This document shows, one piece after another, positions 47,370 through 55,837 of a DNA stretch of 64,000 nucleotides. The position numbers were made by a program, and so were the translations under genes. Within the stretch, counting starts at the first letter, position 1. Each line of letters starts with the position of its first letter. Source of the DNA: Streptomyces globosus (lineage in GTDB: Bacteria; Actinomycetota; Actinomycetes; Streptomycetales; Streptomycetaceae); NCBI RefSeq assembly GCF_003325375.1, contig NZ_CP030862.1, forward strand, positions 3,165,501 to 3,229,500. The letters are read 5' to 3'. The notes beneath the pieces are model-generated. The model was not told where the DNA came from. It did not search any database and saw nothing but the letters and a program-made list of their open reading frames with translations.

Positions 47370-48857
47370 CTACGGGAGGGCCTGGCGGAGTTTCGCGTGG
47401 AGGTCGGCGGCCAGCTCGGACTTCGACGGCGGCTTCGCGGACTGCAGACGGCCCAGTTCCGCCGCGAACGTCTGTGTGAACGCACCGTAGAGAGGGGTGC
47501 GGGGCCGCTGCACGGCCTTCTGGAGCGCAGGCAGCAGTGTGCCGTGCGCGTACTCGGGCCGGCCCTGCCCGTCGCGCGGCATCCGGTCGGTGCTCTCCTT
47601 CGAAGCCGGCGCGGACGGCGCCCCGGAGCCCTTGAGAAGCTTGCACTCGAGGCCGTCGTGGTCGTAGGCGGAGCGCCGGGTCGCCGCGAATCCGGCGTTC
47701 AGCAGGCAGCGTTCGCTGCCCGCGTCGGTGAGATAGCGGACGAGTTCCACCGCGGCGTTGGCCCGCTTCGAAGCGGTCGTCACTGCCAGGTTCTGCCCGC
47801 CCAGCACAGCCCGCCCGGGCAGTGGGGCGACACCGAGCTGCTCCGGCGTCAGCGACTGGTGGAGCGCGCCGTAGGCGTAGGGCCAGTGGCGCAGGAACGC
47901 GGTGCGGCCGCGCGCGAAGTCGTTGAGGGAGTCCGCCTCGTCGGACCGGGCGGAGTCAGGGAGGGTGTACGCGGCCTGGGTCCTGTTGCGCAGCTCGTCC
48001 ACCCCCGCCTCCAGCATCTTGGGCGTGCCGCTGTAGCGGCCGGCGCCGTCCGTGAGGCGCAGGCCGTCCACCGCGGAGGCGAACGCCTCGATCCCGTTGA
48101 CGGTGAGGCCCTCGTACGAGGCGTCGAGCTGCGCCGTCCACCCCTTCTCGTACGCCTGCGCGGGCTTGCGGTCCGCCGCGCCGAGGGCTTCGGTGAGCTG
48201 CTGCACCACGGACCAGTGGGTGTCCTTGCCGAGTTCGGGGTCCGTCACGCCGGCGCTCTTGAGGTAGTCGCGGCGGTAGTACAGCAGCCCGACGTCGCTG
48301 TTGAAGGGGACGGCGTACACCTGGTCGCCCCATTTTGCGGTCGCGGCCACGGACGGGATGACGTCCTGGTCGTCGACCAGGTCGCCGGGCAGCTCCCGGA
48401 CGAGGTCGGCGGCCGCGAACTCGGGCACCCATGTCACGTCCAGGTTGACGACGTCGTACTCGGCGCTGCCGGACTGGAGCGCGCCGAGGAGCTGGCTGCG
48501 CTGCTGGTCGGCGGAGCCGGGCAGGTCGACGATGCGGGCCCGCCAGCGGGTGCCGGCGGCCGCCTGCTTCTTGTTCCAGTCCTCCACGAGCTGCCGGCGG
48601 ATGCCGCCCCTGCCGGTGACGTCGACCCCGCTGGCGAGGACGATGTCGCCTCCCGTGTCCGCGGCGTGGGACGCTCCGGACCCGCTGCCCGCGGCGGCGC
48701 CGCCGGACCCGCTGTCCGGGGCGGCGTCGCACGCGGGGGCCAGGAGCAGTGCCAGCAGTGCGGCGAGCACGCCGCCGGGCCGGCGCCGCCCGCCGCGCGG
48801 CGTGCGCGTGCGGCGCGCGCCCGCCGCGCGGGCGGCTGTCCCCGGGCCGTTCCTCAT
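47370..48857 (-). CDS. Extracellular solute-binding lipoprotein linked to the caspase-VWA gene
   Basis: A 495-aa protein from ATG 48857, which overlaps the stop of the preceding gene as ATGA. A twin-arginine-rich start and LLALLLAPACDAAPD lipobox mark it as an exported lipoprotein. The mature part is a type 1 (sugar-family) solute-binding protein: DIVLASGVD...IRRQLVEDWNKK, SAEYDVVNLDVTWVPEFAAADLV, VYAVPFNSDVGLLYYRRDYLKSAG, GQNLAVTTASKRANAAVELVRYLTD. No permease or ATPase gene is near, unlike ordinary importers. A ligand-capture role for the receptor-like caspase fusion just upstream is inferred from the overlap. Confidence 0.85.
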   Translation of the reverse strand: MRNGPGTAARAAGARRTRTPRGGRRRPGGVLAALLALLLAPACDAAPDSGSGGAAAGSGSGASHAADTGGDIVLASGVDVTGRGGIRRQLVEDWNKKQAAAGTRWRARIVDLPGSADQQRSQLLGALQSGSAEYDVVNLDVTWVPEFAAADLVRELPGDLVDDQDVIPSVAATAKWGDQVYAVPFNSDVGLLYYRRDYLKSAGVTDPELGKDTHWSVVQQLTEALGAADRKPAQAYEKGWTAQLDASYEGLTVNGIEAFASAVDGLRLTDGAGRYSGTPKMLEAGVDELRNRTQAAYTLPDSARSDEADSLNDFARGRTAFLRHWPYAYGALHQSLTPEQLGVAPLPGRAVLGGQNLAVTTASKRANAAVELVRYLTDAGSERCLLNAGFAATRRSAYDHDGLECKLLKGSGAPSAPASKESTDRMPRDGQGRPEYAHGTLLPALQKAVQRPRTPLYGAFTQTFAAELGRLQSAKPPSKSELAADLHAKLRQALP

Positions 48858-51800
48858 GCCTCGTCCCCCGTTCCGGTCCTGGCGACCTCTTCCCGCAGCC
48901 GGGTGACGAGGTCCCCCCTGGTGTCCAGGCAGCGTCCGCCGCTCGCCTCGGCGAGGGCCGCGGCCGGCTTCTCCGGGTCGCAGACGCCGTCCAGGAGGGC
49001 CATGACCACGGGGACGCCCTTCGTCCGGGCCGACTGGAGCAGGCCGTCCAGGCGCCCGGACTCGGCGAGGCGGCCGTTGTCCTCGCCGTCGGTGAGGAAC
49101 ACCACCAGCTGCGGGCGGTGGTCGTCGGTGCCGCGCCGGGCCATCTCGTCCACGGCGGCCGTCAGCGCCCGGTACGGGTCCGCCTCCAGGTCCAGGACGG
49201 GAGCGGCGGCCACGGCGCGCTGGGAGTCCGCGCGCTGCGCGTGCCTGCCGAAGGGGAGCACCTCGGTGTGGTGGCGGCCGGTGCGGGGGTCGCTGGCGAC
49301 CCCCCACACGCCGTAGTCGTCGTTCCCGCCGAGCCCCGCCAGGGACTGGGAGATGATGCCGGGCGCGCCGCCCGCCCCGGTCCACAGTTCGCCCATGGAG
49401 CCGGAGGAGTCCAGCAGGAACAGCACCCGGCCGGGCCCGTTGGCCTCCCGGTAGCCCTTGAGCGCGGCGGCCATGGCGGCCGGGGACGCGGGGCCGGCGA
49501 GTGTGCCCGGATCCTCCAGGGCGCCGAACGCGCTGAACGCGGCCTTGTCGTCCGTGTCGCCGCCCTTCCCGGCTCCGTCCGCGCCGAGCGGGGGGTGGTT
49601 GGCGGCGGAGCTGCGGAACCCGTCCTGCCCGAACACGGCGAGCCCGCCTTTCCCGGCGCCCTGCCCGTTGCCGGTGAGCCAGTCGTGGAACCGCCGCACC
49701 GCGTCGTCGCGCTGGTCGGCTTTCCGGCTTGCGCCCACCCAGCGGACCCGGACGAACGTGGGGGCGAGCCCCGGCACGTCCGCGGGGTAGGCGGCCATCC
49801 GCCGGGCCCGCGTCGTGCTGTCGCAGCCCACGCCGGTCCTGAGCAGGAACTCCGGGACGAGGGCGGCGGTCCGCTCGTCCACCGCGTCGTCGTCGGGCAG
49901 CGTGCACAGCAGGTCCACGCCGGTCCGGGCGGGCGGCCCGGCCTGCGCCACCGCCCGCTCGGCCGCGGCCGGGTCGTCCTGATCGGGGCCGTGGAGGGCG
50001 ACCGTGGCGAGGAGGCCCGCGTCGGTGTGCTCGGGGTCCGTGCGGCGCACCTCGGCCCCGGGGTCCCGCTGCCGCAGGGCCGCCGTGAGTGCGGCGAGGC
50101 GGCCCGTACGGTCGCGCAGGGCCTCGCCGGAGAGGTTCTGCGGGACGGCGAGGACGACGGGCGAGTACGCGAAGGGCGCCGGGTCGGCCGTCAGCTCGGC
50201 GTACGCGGACTCGTCCGCGGGGGGCCGGGCCCGCTCGACGTCGGCGGGCGAGGCGGGGATCCAGATGTCGGGCTGGGGGCCGATGTCGCGCTGAGGGTTG
50301 TTCTCCTCGCCGGCGGGCCGCAGCCAGGGGCCGGACTGGCGGCCGAACGCGGTGATGACGGCGGCGGATCCGGCACTGTAGACGGTGATGCCGGAGCGGC
50401 GGCAGCCTTCCGCGGTCCTGTTGCCGGCGGAGGCGAGATAGGCCTCGGCCGCCTTGCGGACGGTGGGCTCCAGGTCGGGGTCGGTGAGCAGCCGCAGCTC
50501 CAGCGGGGGGCGGCACGGCGGCCGGTGGGCGCCGCCGAAGTATGCGAGGCCGGCGAAGACGAGGGAGAGCGCGGCGGCGGGGATCCCGACGAGCGTCGCG
50601 AGCCGCCGCGGATCGAACGCCCACCCCGCGGCCCGCCCGCCGGAACCCCTTCCGCCGCCGGTCGCCCCGGAGCCGCTTCCGCTGCCGGTGCTGCTGTCCT
50701 CGCCGGGCATGCCGGAGCCGGCCCCTTCGTCTGCAGTGCCGTGGTGGCGTCCGCCGCCGGGCGTGCCGGCACCGCTGCCTGCGCCGAGTGTGCCGGCAGT
50801 GTTCCCTCCGCCGACTGCACCGGGGGAGTTCGGCCCGCCGGGCCCGGTGCGGCTTGCGGCGCCGTCGGTGCCGGCCGAGCCGCCGGCGACCTGCGCTCCG
50901 CCGGTGCCGTCGGGACCGGCCGTGCCGCCGGAGGCGGGCGCGGAGTCGGGCGTGTCCGGTCCGGTCGGGCCGCCCGTGGGCGGGGTGTCGCTGTCCGGGC
51001 CGGCTCCGGGGCCCGACGGTTTGCCGGCGCCGTGCGTCTCGGTGCCCGTGGGCGGGGGCACGGGTAAGCGCGGCGGACGCCGTGCGGCGACGGCCAGGAG
51101 GACGTCGGCGCCCGATGTCGCCGGGCGGCTCTGCGGCTCCCACGGCTCGGGCGGTTCCCGCAGGGTGGTGTGGTGGGCCGACATGTGGGCCCGGAGCCGG
51201 TCGGCGAGCCCGGCGAAGGTGACCTCTCCGCCCCGCCCCCGCAGTCCGCGCTCCAGCAGCTCCACCAGCCGGGCGGTGAACGGCGTGGGCGTGTCGTCGT
51301 CGCCGGCGTCGATGCGGTTGTTGGCCTGGACGCTCATCAGCAGCGAGGTGCGCCGCCGCTGCGGCGTGCCGAGCGCGTCCCACGCCGCCGCCGCGTTGCC
51401 CGCGTAGCAGCAGTCGAGGACGACCACCACGTGTTCCGCCCGCGCCGCGGACAGCACGGCCAGGACCCCCTTCCACGGCGCGGCGCCGAGGAAGACGGAC
51501 TCGGCGCCGGGGACGACGGTCGCCCGGCGCATCTGGAGCCACAGCCCGTCGCCCGTGCTGGGGACGGCCCCGTGCCCCGAGAAGTAGAGCAGCAGCAGCC
51601 CTTCGGCTTCGGCAGCAGCCGTGTACAGCTCGCGGTCGAACTCGTCGACGTTGCGGGGCCGGGAGACGGTGACCCCGTCCGGGCCGAACACCCCTCCCGC
51701 GCGGAGCACCCGCTCCAGTTCGGTGAGGTTGTGCGCGACCGCCGGGAGGTCCCCGGACACCCCTGCCGGGTGCTTCGGCTGCTTGAAGGCGTACTCGGGC

Positions 51801-51871
51801 ACGCCGACGAGCAGCGCGCGATTCACCTTCCCGCGCGGGTCGAAGCGCGCCACCGGGCTATCTCCCGTCAT
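48854..51871 (-). CDS. Caspase (peptidase C14) - transmembrane - solute-binding - VWA fusion protein
   Basis: A 1005-aa protein from ATG 51871. Residues 15-260 are a caspase-like protease with YFSGHG (H100) and VLDCCYAG (C155) as the catalytic pair, and no signal peptide, so this end is cytosolic. A Gly/Pro/Thr-rich linker (about 265-418) leads to a single membrane helix (about 424-446). Outside come a type 2 solute-binding-like domain (about 455-760: LRLLTDPDLEPTVRKAAEAYLA, DIWIPAS, FAYSPVVLAVP) and a VWA domain (about 812-1005) with an intact MIDAS (D821-x-S-x-S in LLDSSGSM; LTDGEDN). It overlaps the upstream EACC1-like gene and the downstream binding-protein gene. It reads as a transmembrane receptor with a caspase effector. 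Confidence 0.88.
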   Translation of the reverse strand: MTGDSPVARFDPRGKVNRALLVGVPEYAFKQPKHPAGVSGDLPAVAHNLTELERVLRAGGVFGPDGVTVSRPRNVDEFDRELYTAAAEAEGLLLLYFSGHGAVPSTGDGLWLQMRRATVVPGAESVFLGAAPWKGVLAVLSAARAEHVVVVLDCCYAGNAAAAWDALGTPQRRRTSLLMSVQANNRIDAGDDDTPTPFTARLVELLERGLRGRGGEVTFAGLADRLRAHMSAHHTTLREPPEPWEPQSRPATSGADVLLAVAARRPPRLPVPPPTGTETHGAGKPSGPGAGPDSDTPPTGGPTGPDTPDSAPASGGTAGPDGTGGAQVAGGSAGTDGAASRTGPGGPNSPGAVGGGNTAGTLGAGSGAGTPGGGRHHGTADEGAGSGMPGEDSSTGSGSGSGATGGGRGSGGRAAGWAFDPRRLATLVGIPAAALSLVFAGLAYFGGAHRPPCRPPLELRLLTDPDLEPTVRKAAEAYLASAGNRTAEGCRRSGITVYSAGSAAVITAFGRQSGPWLRPAGEENNPQRDIGPQPDIWIPASPADVERARPPADESAYAELTADPAPFAYSPVVLAVPQNLSGEALRDRTGRLAALTAALRQRDPGAEVRRTDPEHTDAGLLATVALHGPDQDDPAAAERAVAQAGPPARTGVDLLCTLPDDDAVDERTAALVPEFLLRTGVGCDSTTRARRMAAYPADVPGLAPTFVRVRWVGASRKADQRDDAVRRFHDWLTGNGQGAGKGGLAVFGQDGFRSSAANHPPLGADGAGKGGDTDDKAAFSAFGALEDPGTLAGPASPAAMAAALKGYREANGPGRVLFLLDSSGSMGELWTGAGGAPGIISQSLAGLGGNDDYGVWGVASDPRTGRHHTEVLPFGRHAQRADSQRAVAAAPVLDLEADPYRALTAAVDEMARRGTDDHRPQLVVFLTDGEDNGRLAESGRLDGLLQSARTKGVPVVMALLDGVCDPEKPAAALAEASGGRCLDTRGDLVTRLREEVARTGTGDEA

Positions 51872-52202
51872 TCTCCGGGGCGACCTCGACCTCCGGGGGC
51901 TCGCCGCGCTCGACGGCGCGGCGGTTCTCCCGCCATGCGCGGACCCCGCTCTTCACCTGCTCGTAGACCTCGTCGAACAGCTTCGTCGCGGCCGCGCCGA
52001 CGAGCACGAGCACGATGTCCATCGCGGCACCCATGGGGCTGCTGTCCGGATCCTGCACCGACGGCTGCTCACGGATCTCCAACCGCCCGCCGTTCCTCAG
52101 CACTTCGAGCCGGTGCTCCCGCTCCAGCCACGCCTTCAGGGCCGCGACGTCCGCGTCGTTCGCGCCCCGGACCATGCGTACCCGGATGGTGTTGTTCGCC
52201 AA
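51858..52202 (-). CDS. EACC1-like small protein (effector-associated component) of the caspase system
   Basis: A protein of about 114 aa. I prefer TTG 52202 (with GAGGGG six bases upstream), where the family-like strand TIRVRMVRGANDADVAALKAWLEREHRLE begins; GTG 52220 would add six residues. The middle hydrophobic helix (AAMDIVLVLVGAAATKLFDEVYEQVKSGVRAW) and small size fit the EACC1 group, which is encoded next to caspase and other effectors in actinobacterial conflict systems. It ends 14 bases inside the start of the caspase fusion gene, so translation is coupled. Assignment to EACC1 is by pattern only. Confidence 0.6.
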   Translation of the reverse strand: MANNTIRVRMVRGANDADVAALKAWLEREHRLEVLRNGGRLEIREQPSVQDPDSSPMGAAMDIVLVLVGAAATKLFDEVYEQVKSGVRAWRENRRAVERGEPPEVEVAPENDGR

Positions 52203-52226
52203 AGCTCCCCCCTCAGCCACAACTCC

Positions 52227-52716
52227 TCATGATGTCACGCGGGTTGGCGCCAGGGGAGGGTTGTGCACGATCGGGTGACCGAGGACCAGGACGAGGAACG
52301 ACGGTGTCCGCGACAGCTTGCCGTACCTGTCGCCGAACTCCTCCCGCCGGGCCGGGTCGGCCCGCGGCTCGTACAGCTCGCGCAGGCCCAGTCCGGCGCG
52401 GTGCACGTCGGCGGGCATCGCGCCGAGTGGGCGGCGGAAGAACCGGACGACGGGCGCGGGCGGCGGAAGCCCGTCCACTTGTCCGTCAGGTCCTCCATGC
52501 GGAAACAGTCGCCGCTGGGGGACATGGCGAAGTCGTCGAGCGGCTGGTGGCGGTCAGCCGTCCGCCCGCGCAGCCGGCCTCCGGCACCGTGCGGCCGGCG
52601 AGCGGCGGGCACGCGGCCTGTACGGCGGGCCGGTCCAGCAGCGTGTTGTGGACGCTGTCCGTGCTGCCCCGGTCGTACCGGACCGCGAAGACCTCGTAAC
52701 CGCCGTCGTGCGCCAT
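52227..52716 (-). pseudogene. Decayed SAM-dependent methyltransferase gene
   Basis: Three pieces in different frames, read leftward, align with one methyltransferase. The first is MAHDGGYEVFAVRYDRGSTDSVHNTLLDRPAV...EAGCAGGRLTA (N-terminus and SAM motif I). Then comes a sudden jump to DRHQPLDDFAMSPSGDCFRMEDLTDKWTG, and after another shift APVVRFFRRPLGAMPADVHRAGLGLRELYEP...DRYGKLSRTPSFLVLVL (C-terminus). About 390 bases of the central domain are missing at the first junction (near 52560) and a second frameshift lies near 52480. The start would be ATG 52716. The gene is not functional. Confidence 0.75.
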
Positions 52717-52774
52717 GGCGTTCCCCCTCGTCTCCCGCGCCCACGTACCGCGGAGCGGCGGCCCCGCGGGCCCG

Positions 52775-54238
52775 TCAGCGCGGGCCCGGGCCGCCGGGGA
52801 GGGGGTCGCGGGCCAGGAGGTCCGCCATGGCCGCGGGCAGCGGCGGGCCGTCCAGTGCGGGCCGGCCCGGCCCCCGGGCGGCCGCCCACAGCACGCGCGG
52901 GCCGAACAGCGTGCCGACCCCGGACCGAAGCGTCATGACCTGGGTCAGGGCGCGGGTGACGGTGTGGTCCCCGGTCGCGGTGTGCACGAGGCGGCCCACG
53001 TACCGGTTGGCGATCCGGTCGACCGCGCCGGCCGACCTGCCCCGGCAGCCGGGCAGGCCGATGTCAGCGCCGGTTGCCAGCAGCCAGGCGGCGGTGCCCG
53101 GCGCGGCGAGCGCGCGCTGCGCCCGCCGGGTGAACCCGGGCCCGCCGGCGCCTTCGGCCCGGGCCGCGGCGTCCCGCAGGGCGAGCGCCCCGAGGGCGGC
53201 CACCGACATGCCGTGCCCGTAGACGGGGTTGAGGGCGCAGGCGGCGTCGCCCAGCACCAGGAACCCCTCGGGCATCCGCCGGTGTTCGTAGCGGTGGCGC
53301 CGGTTGGCGGTGGCCCGCGTGACGATGACGTCGGAGAGGGGCTCGGCGCGCGCGAGGAGGTCCGCGGCGAGCGGGCTGCGCAGCCGCCGGGCGAACGGCT
53401 CGAAGTCCTCGTTCGCCCCGGTCGGGTTGGCGCCTCGGCTGCCGGAGAGGCTGACGAGCCATTCGTCGTTCTCGACGGGCAGGATCGCCGCGTACCGGGC
53501 CGGCCCGCCCGCCCCGGACTCCGGCTGGATGGTGACGACGGGCCACCCCCGCGTCGGCAGGGGCGCCCGGTACCGGCGGGTGGCGTAGGCGACGCCGGGG
53601 TCGACGACCTCGGGCGCGGGCGACGGCAGCCCCAGCCCGGCCAGCCAGCGCGGCGTACGGGAGCCCCGGCCGGTGGCGTCTACCGTCAACGCCGCGGCGA
53701 TGTCGGTGTGCGTCCCGTCGGCGTGCCGTACCCGGGCCCCGCGCACCCGGGCGGCGCTGCCGAGCAGCGACACCGCCTCCGCCCCGTGCAGCAGGCGCAC
53801 CCGGGGGAGGTCCAGGAGCCGGGAGCGCACGGCCGCGTCGATGAGGGGGCGGCTCGCGGCGATCAGGAAGTGCGACGCGGGCCACAGCCGGTACCAGCCC
53901 GCGGGGGACAGGGCGACCATCGCCGCCGGGACCGGCACGCGGTTCGCGCCGGCCGCGAGCCACCGCGCGCACGTCCCCGGCAGCAGCTCCTCGATGGCCT
54001 CGGCGCCGCCCGACCACAGCATGTGCGCGTGCCGTGCCTGCGGCAGGCCCCGGCGCGGCGCGCCCGCGGTCCCCGGGGCCGGTGGGCCGTCGCGTTCGAC
54101 GACGAGGACCTCGTCCGCGTACGGGGCCAGCGCGGCCGCGGCGAGCATGCCGGCGAGCCCGCCGCCGAGCACGAGCGCGGTCTGCGGTCCGGGGGTGCCC
54201 GGCCGGCGCGGGCGGCCGGAGCTTGGGGAGGCGGGCAT
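52775..54238 (-). CDS. FAD-dependent oxidoreductase
   Basis: A 487-aa flavoprotein from ATG 54238. The dinucleotide-binding motif is ALVLGGGLAGMLAAAAL near residue 20, VDATGRGSRTPRWL in the middle, and LGDAACALNPVYGHGMSVAALGALAL the FAD-pyrophosphate GD motif. No specific substrate motif is visible; related proteins include halogenase- and squalene-epoxidase-like enzymes. It begins five bases after the stop of the MAB_1171c-type membrane gene, so the two are an operon. A flavoprotein next to this membrane family is a recurrent pair in Streptomyces, of unknown purpose. Confidence 0.85.
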   Translation of the reverse strand: MPASPSSGRPRRPGTPGPQTALVLGGGLAGMLAAAALAPYADEVLVVERDGPPAPGTAGAPRRGLPQARHAHMLWSGGAEAIEELLPGTCARWLAAGANRVPVPAAMVALSPAGWYRLWPASHFLIAASRPLIDAAVRSRLLDLPRVRLLHGAEAVSLLGSAARVRGARVRHADGTHTDIAAALTVDATGRGSRTPRWLAGLGLPSPAPEVVDPGVAYATRRYRAPLPTRGWPVVTIQPESGAGGPARYAAILPVENDEWLVSLSGSRGANPTGANEDFEPFARRLRSPLAADLLARAEPLSDVIVTRATANRRHRYEHRRMPEGFLVLGDAACALNPVYGHGMSVAALGALALRDAAARAEGAGGPGFTRRAQRALAAPGTAAWLLATGADIGLPGCRGRSAGAVDRIANRYVGRLVHTATGDHTVTRALTQVMTLRSGVGTLFGPRVLWAAARGPGRPALDGPPLPAAMADLLARDPLPGGPGPR

Positions 54239-54243
54239 CCTGC

Positions 54244-55449
54244 TCAGCCGCTCTCGGGGACGCGGGCCCGCAGCGGCCGCCGGGGGCGCGGCGCGGTGCC
54301 GAGCCGGGCGAAGTGCACGCCGAGCAGGCCCAGTTCCTCGTACCCGGCGGCGACGGGGTACGGGCTCCGGGGGGCCGGGCCGGCCGGGGCGGGCGCACCC
54401 TCCTCCGTGCGGCCGGCGGCCCGGGCCCGGAGCGCGGCGCGCACCAGGGCGGCCTCCGCGGCGGTGCGGGCCTGCGCCGCGGAGTGGCCGGCCGCCTCGG
54501 CCTGCCGCTCCAGCAGGGGGCGGCTCGCCTCGTCCATGTACGGGGCGAGGTCGTGGATGCCGTCCGCGACCTGGGTGGCCCGCTGCGTCGCCCGCATCGC
54601 GATCGGGGACCACAGGGGCAGCCGCATCGTCGTGAACCGGGCGTCCGGATGGTCCTGCAGGGCCCGCCACAGCGGGTACATGCGGCGGTGCGCGCGCCAG
54701 GCACGCCAGGACTCCTCCAGGCGGGGCCCGGCGAGCGGCATGAGGAACCCGCAGGCGCCCAGGCCGGCGCCGATGCCGGCGGCGGGCGGGGCGGCGGTCG
54801 TGCTGAGGACGTCCAGGTCGGCGCCGAGCCAGCGGGCGGCGAGTGCGGTCCCCTTCAGGACGCCGAAGGCGAGGTTGAAGCTGAACGCGGTGACGAGGGT
54901 CAGCAGGCCGTTCCTGACCCAGCCGCGGTCGAGTTCGCGCGCCCAGCGCAGGCAGGTGCGGGTGACGACCAGCGCGGCCCCGGTGTGGGCCGCCAGGTAC
55001 ACGGCGATCAGCTCGCGGATGAACGGCGTGCGCGCATAGTGGGTGTCGAAGTCCTGCCGGCGCTCCACCGGTGCGTCACCGAGGGCGAACAGGACGGCGA
55101 GGACGGTGATGACGGCGGCGGTGCCGCCGATCCAGCCGAGCGCCTGCCGGCGCTGCGCCCGCGCCGGGCCGCCGCGCCAGTGCAGGATCAGCACCAGGGA
55201 GGCACAGGAGAACGAGACGACGAGCGAGTAGACGAGCGGCGCGCCGGCGTTCGGCACGCCGGTCCAGCGGTTGACGCGTTCGACGACGGGCGGCGCGGCG
55301 AAGAACCAGCTGCTCGCGCCCGTCGCGATCAGCGCGCAGACGGAGCGGACCATCGGGGAGCGCCAGCCGCGCAGCAGGGCGGGCAGTTTCACCGCGAGGG
55401 CCAGGGCCATGGCGGTCGCCGGTATGAAGTAGTCGCTGCCTCGCATCAT
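54244..55449 (-). CDS. MAB_1171c family putative transporter/membrane protein
   Basis: A protein of about 400 aa; two adjacent ATGs (55449 and 55446) can start it. The N-terminal 230 residues contain six or seven hydrophobic spans (YFIPATAMALALAVKLPALL, MVRSVCALIATGASSWFF, VYSLVVSFSCASLVLIL and others). The C-terminal half is cytosolic and helical, with SWRAWRAHRRMYPLWRALQDHPDA, the hallmark of this family, often encoded beside XRE or ImmA/IrrE genes. No such regulator is adjacent here. Function unknown. It is the first gene of an operon with the FAD oxidoreductase. Confidence 0.8.
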   Translation of the reverse strand: MMRGSDYFIPATAMALALAVKLPALLRGWRSPMVRSVCALIATGASSWFFAAPPVVERVNRWTGVPNAGAPLVYSLVVSFSCASLVLILHWRGGPARAQRRQALGWIGGTAAVITVLAVLFALGDAPVERRQDFDTHYARTPFIRELIAVYLAAHTGAALVVTRTCLRWARELDRGWVRNGLLTLVTAFSFNLAFGVLKGTALAARWLGADLDVLSTTAAPPAAGIGAGLGACGFLMPLAGPRLEESWRAWRAHRRMYPLWRALQDHPDARFTTMRLPLWSPIAMRATQRATQVADGIHDLAPYMDEASRPLLERQAEAAGHSAAQARTAAEAALVRAALRARAAGRTEEGAPAPAGPAPRSPYPVAAGYEELGLLGVHFARLGTAPRPRRPLRARVPESG

Positions 55450-55837
55450 CGGACGCCACGGTGTCCGGGGGAGGCCGGGGCGGGCGCAGGGTCCGGTTCC
55501 GGACAGGTGGCTGCGGCAGTGTCCATGGTCTCGGCGAGCCTTCCGTACCCGTCTCTCAACGACCCTCCAGGCGATGGGTGCAGGGGGCGTTCGGGCTGCC
55601 GGCACGCTCCTGCGACCTGCAATACCAATAGATCACGGATCGGATCGCTCACGCAATCGAGTGTCGGCAGGTGGACCGGGAGCCGCCGGGCCGGGCCGGG
55701 CGGGAACGCCTGACTTCCGGCGGCTGCCGGTGGTTCCGGGGGAAATGCCGTCCTTTGTTGCGTGGTTGGGGTGGCCGAAACCAGCCGATGTGCCGAACGG
55801 GGCCCGTGGCGGACCCCGTTCGGCGGCGGATGGCCGG
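55450..55837. other. 388-bp intergenic region between two minus-strand genes
   Basis: No convincing gene. It should carry the promoter of the MAB_1171c/FAD operon. The least GC-rich part is 55618-55665 (AATACCAATAGATCACGGATCGGATCGCTCACGC region on the plus strand), where a promoter would be expected, but spacing of candidate hexamers is not convincing. Confidence 0.4.

Noticed and set aside
47370..51542. A single 1390-residue minus-strand frame spanning two genes
   Set aside because: Only its last 495 residues are the solute-binding lipoprotein; the earlier part is an out-of-frame reading of the caspase fusion gene and is Arg/Pro-rich.
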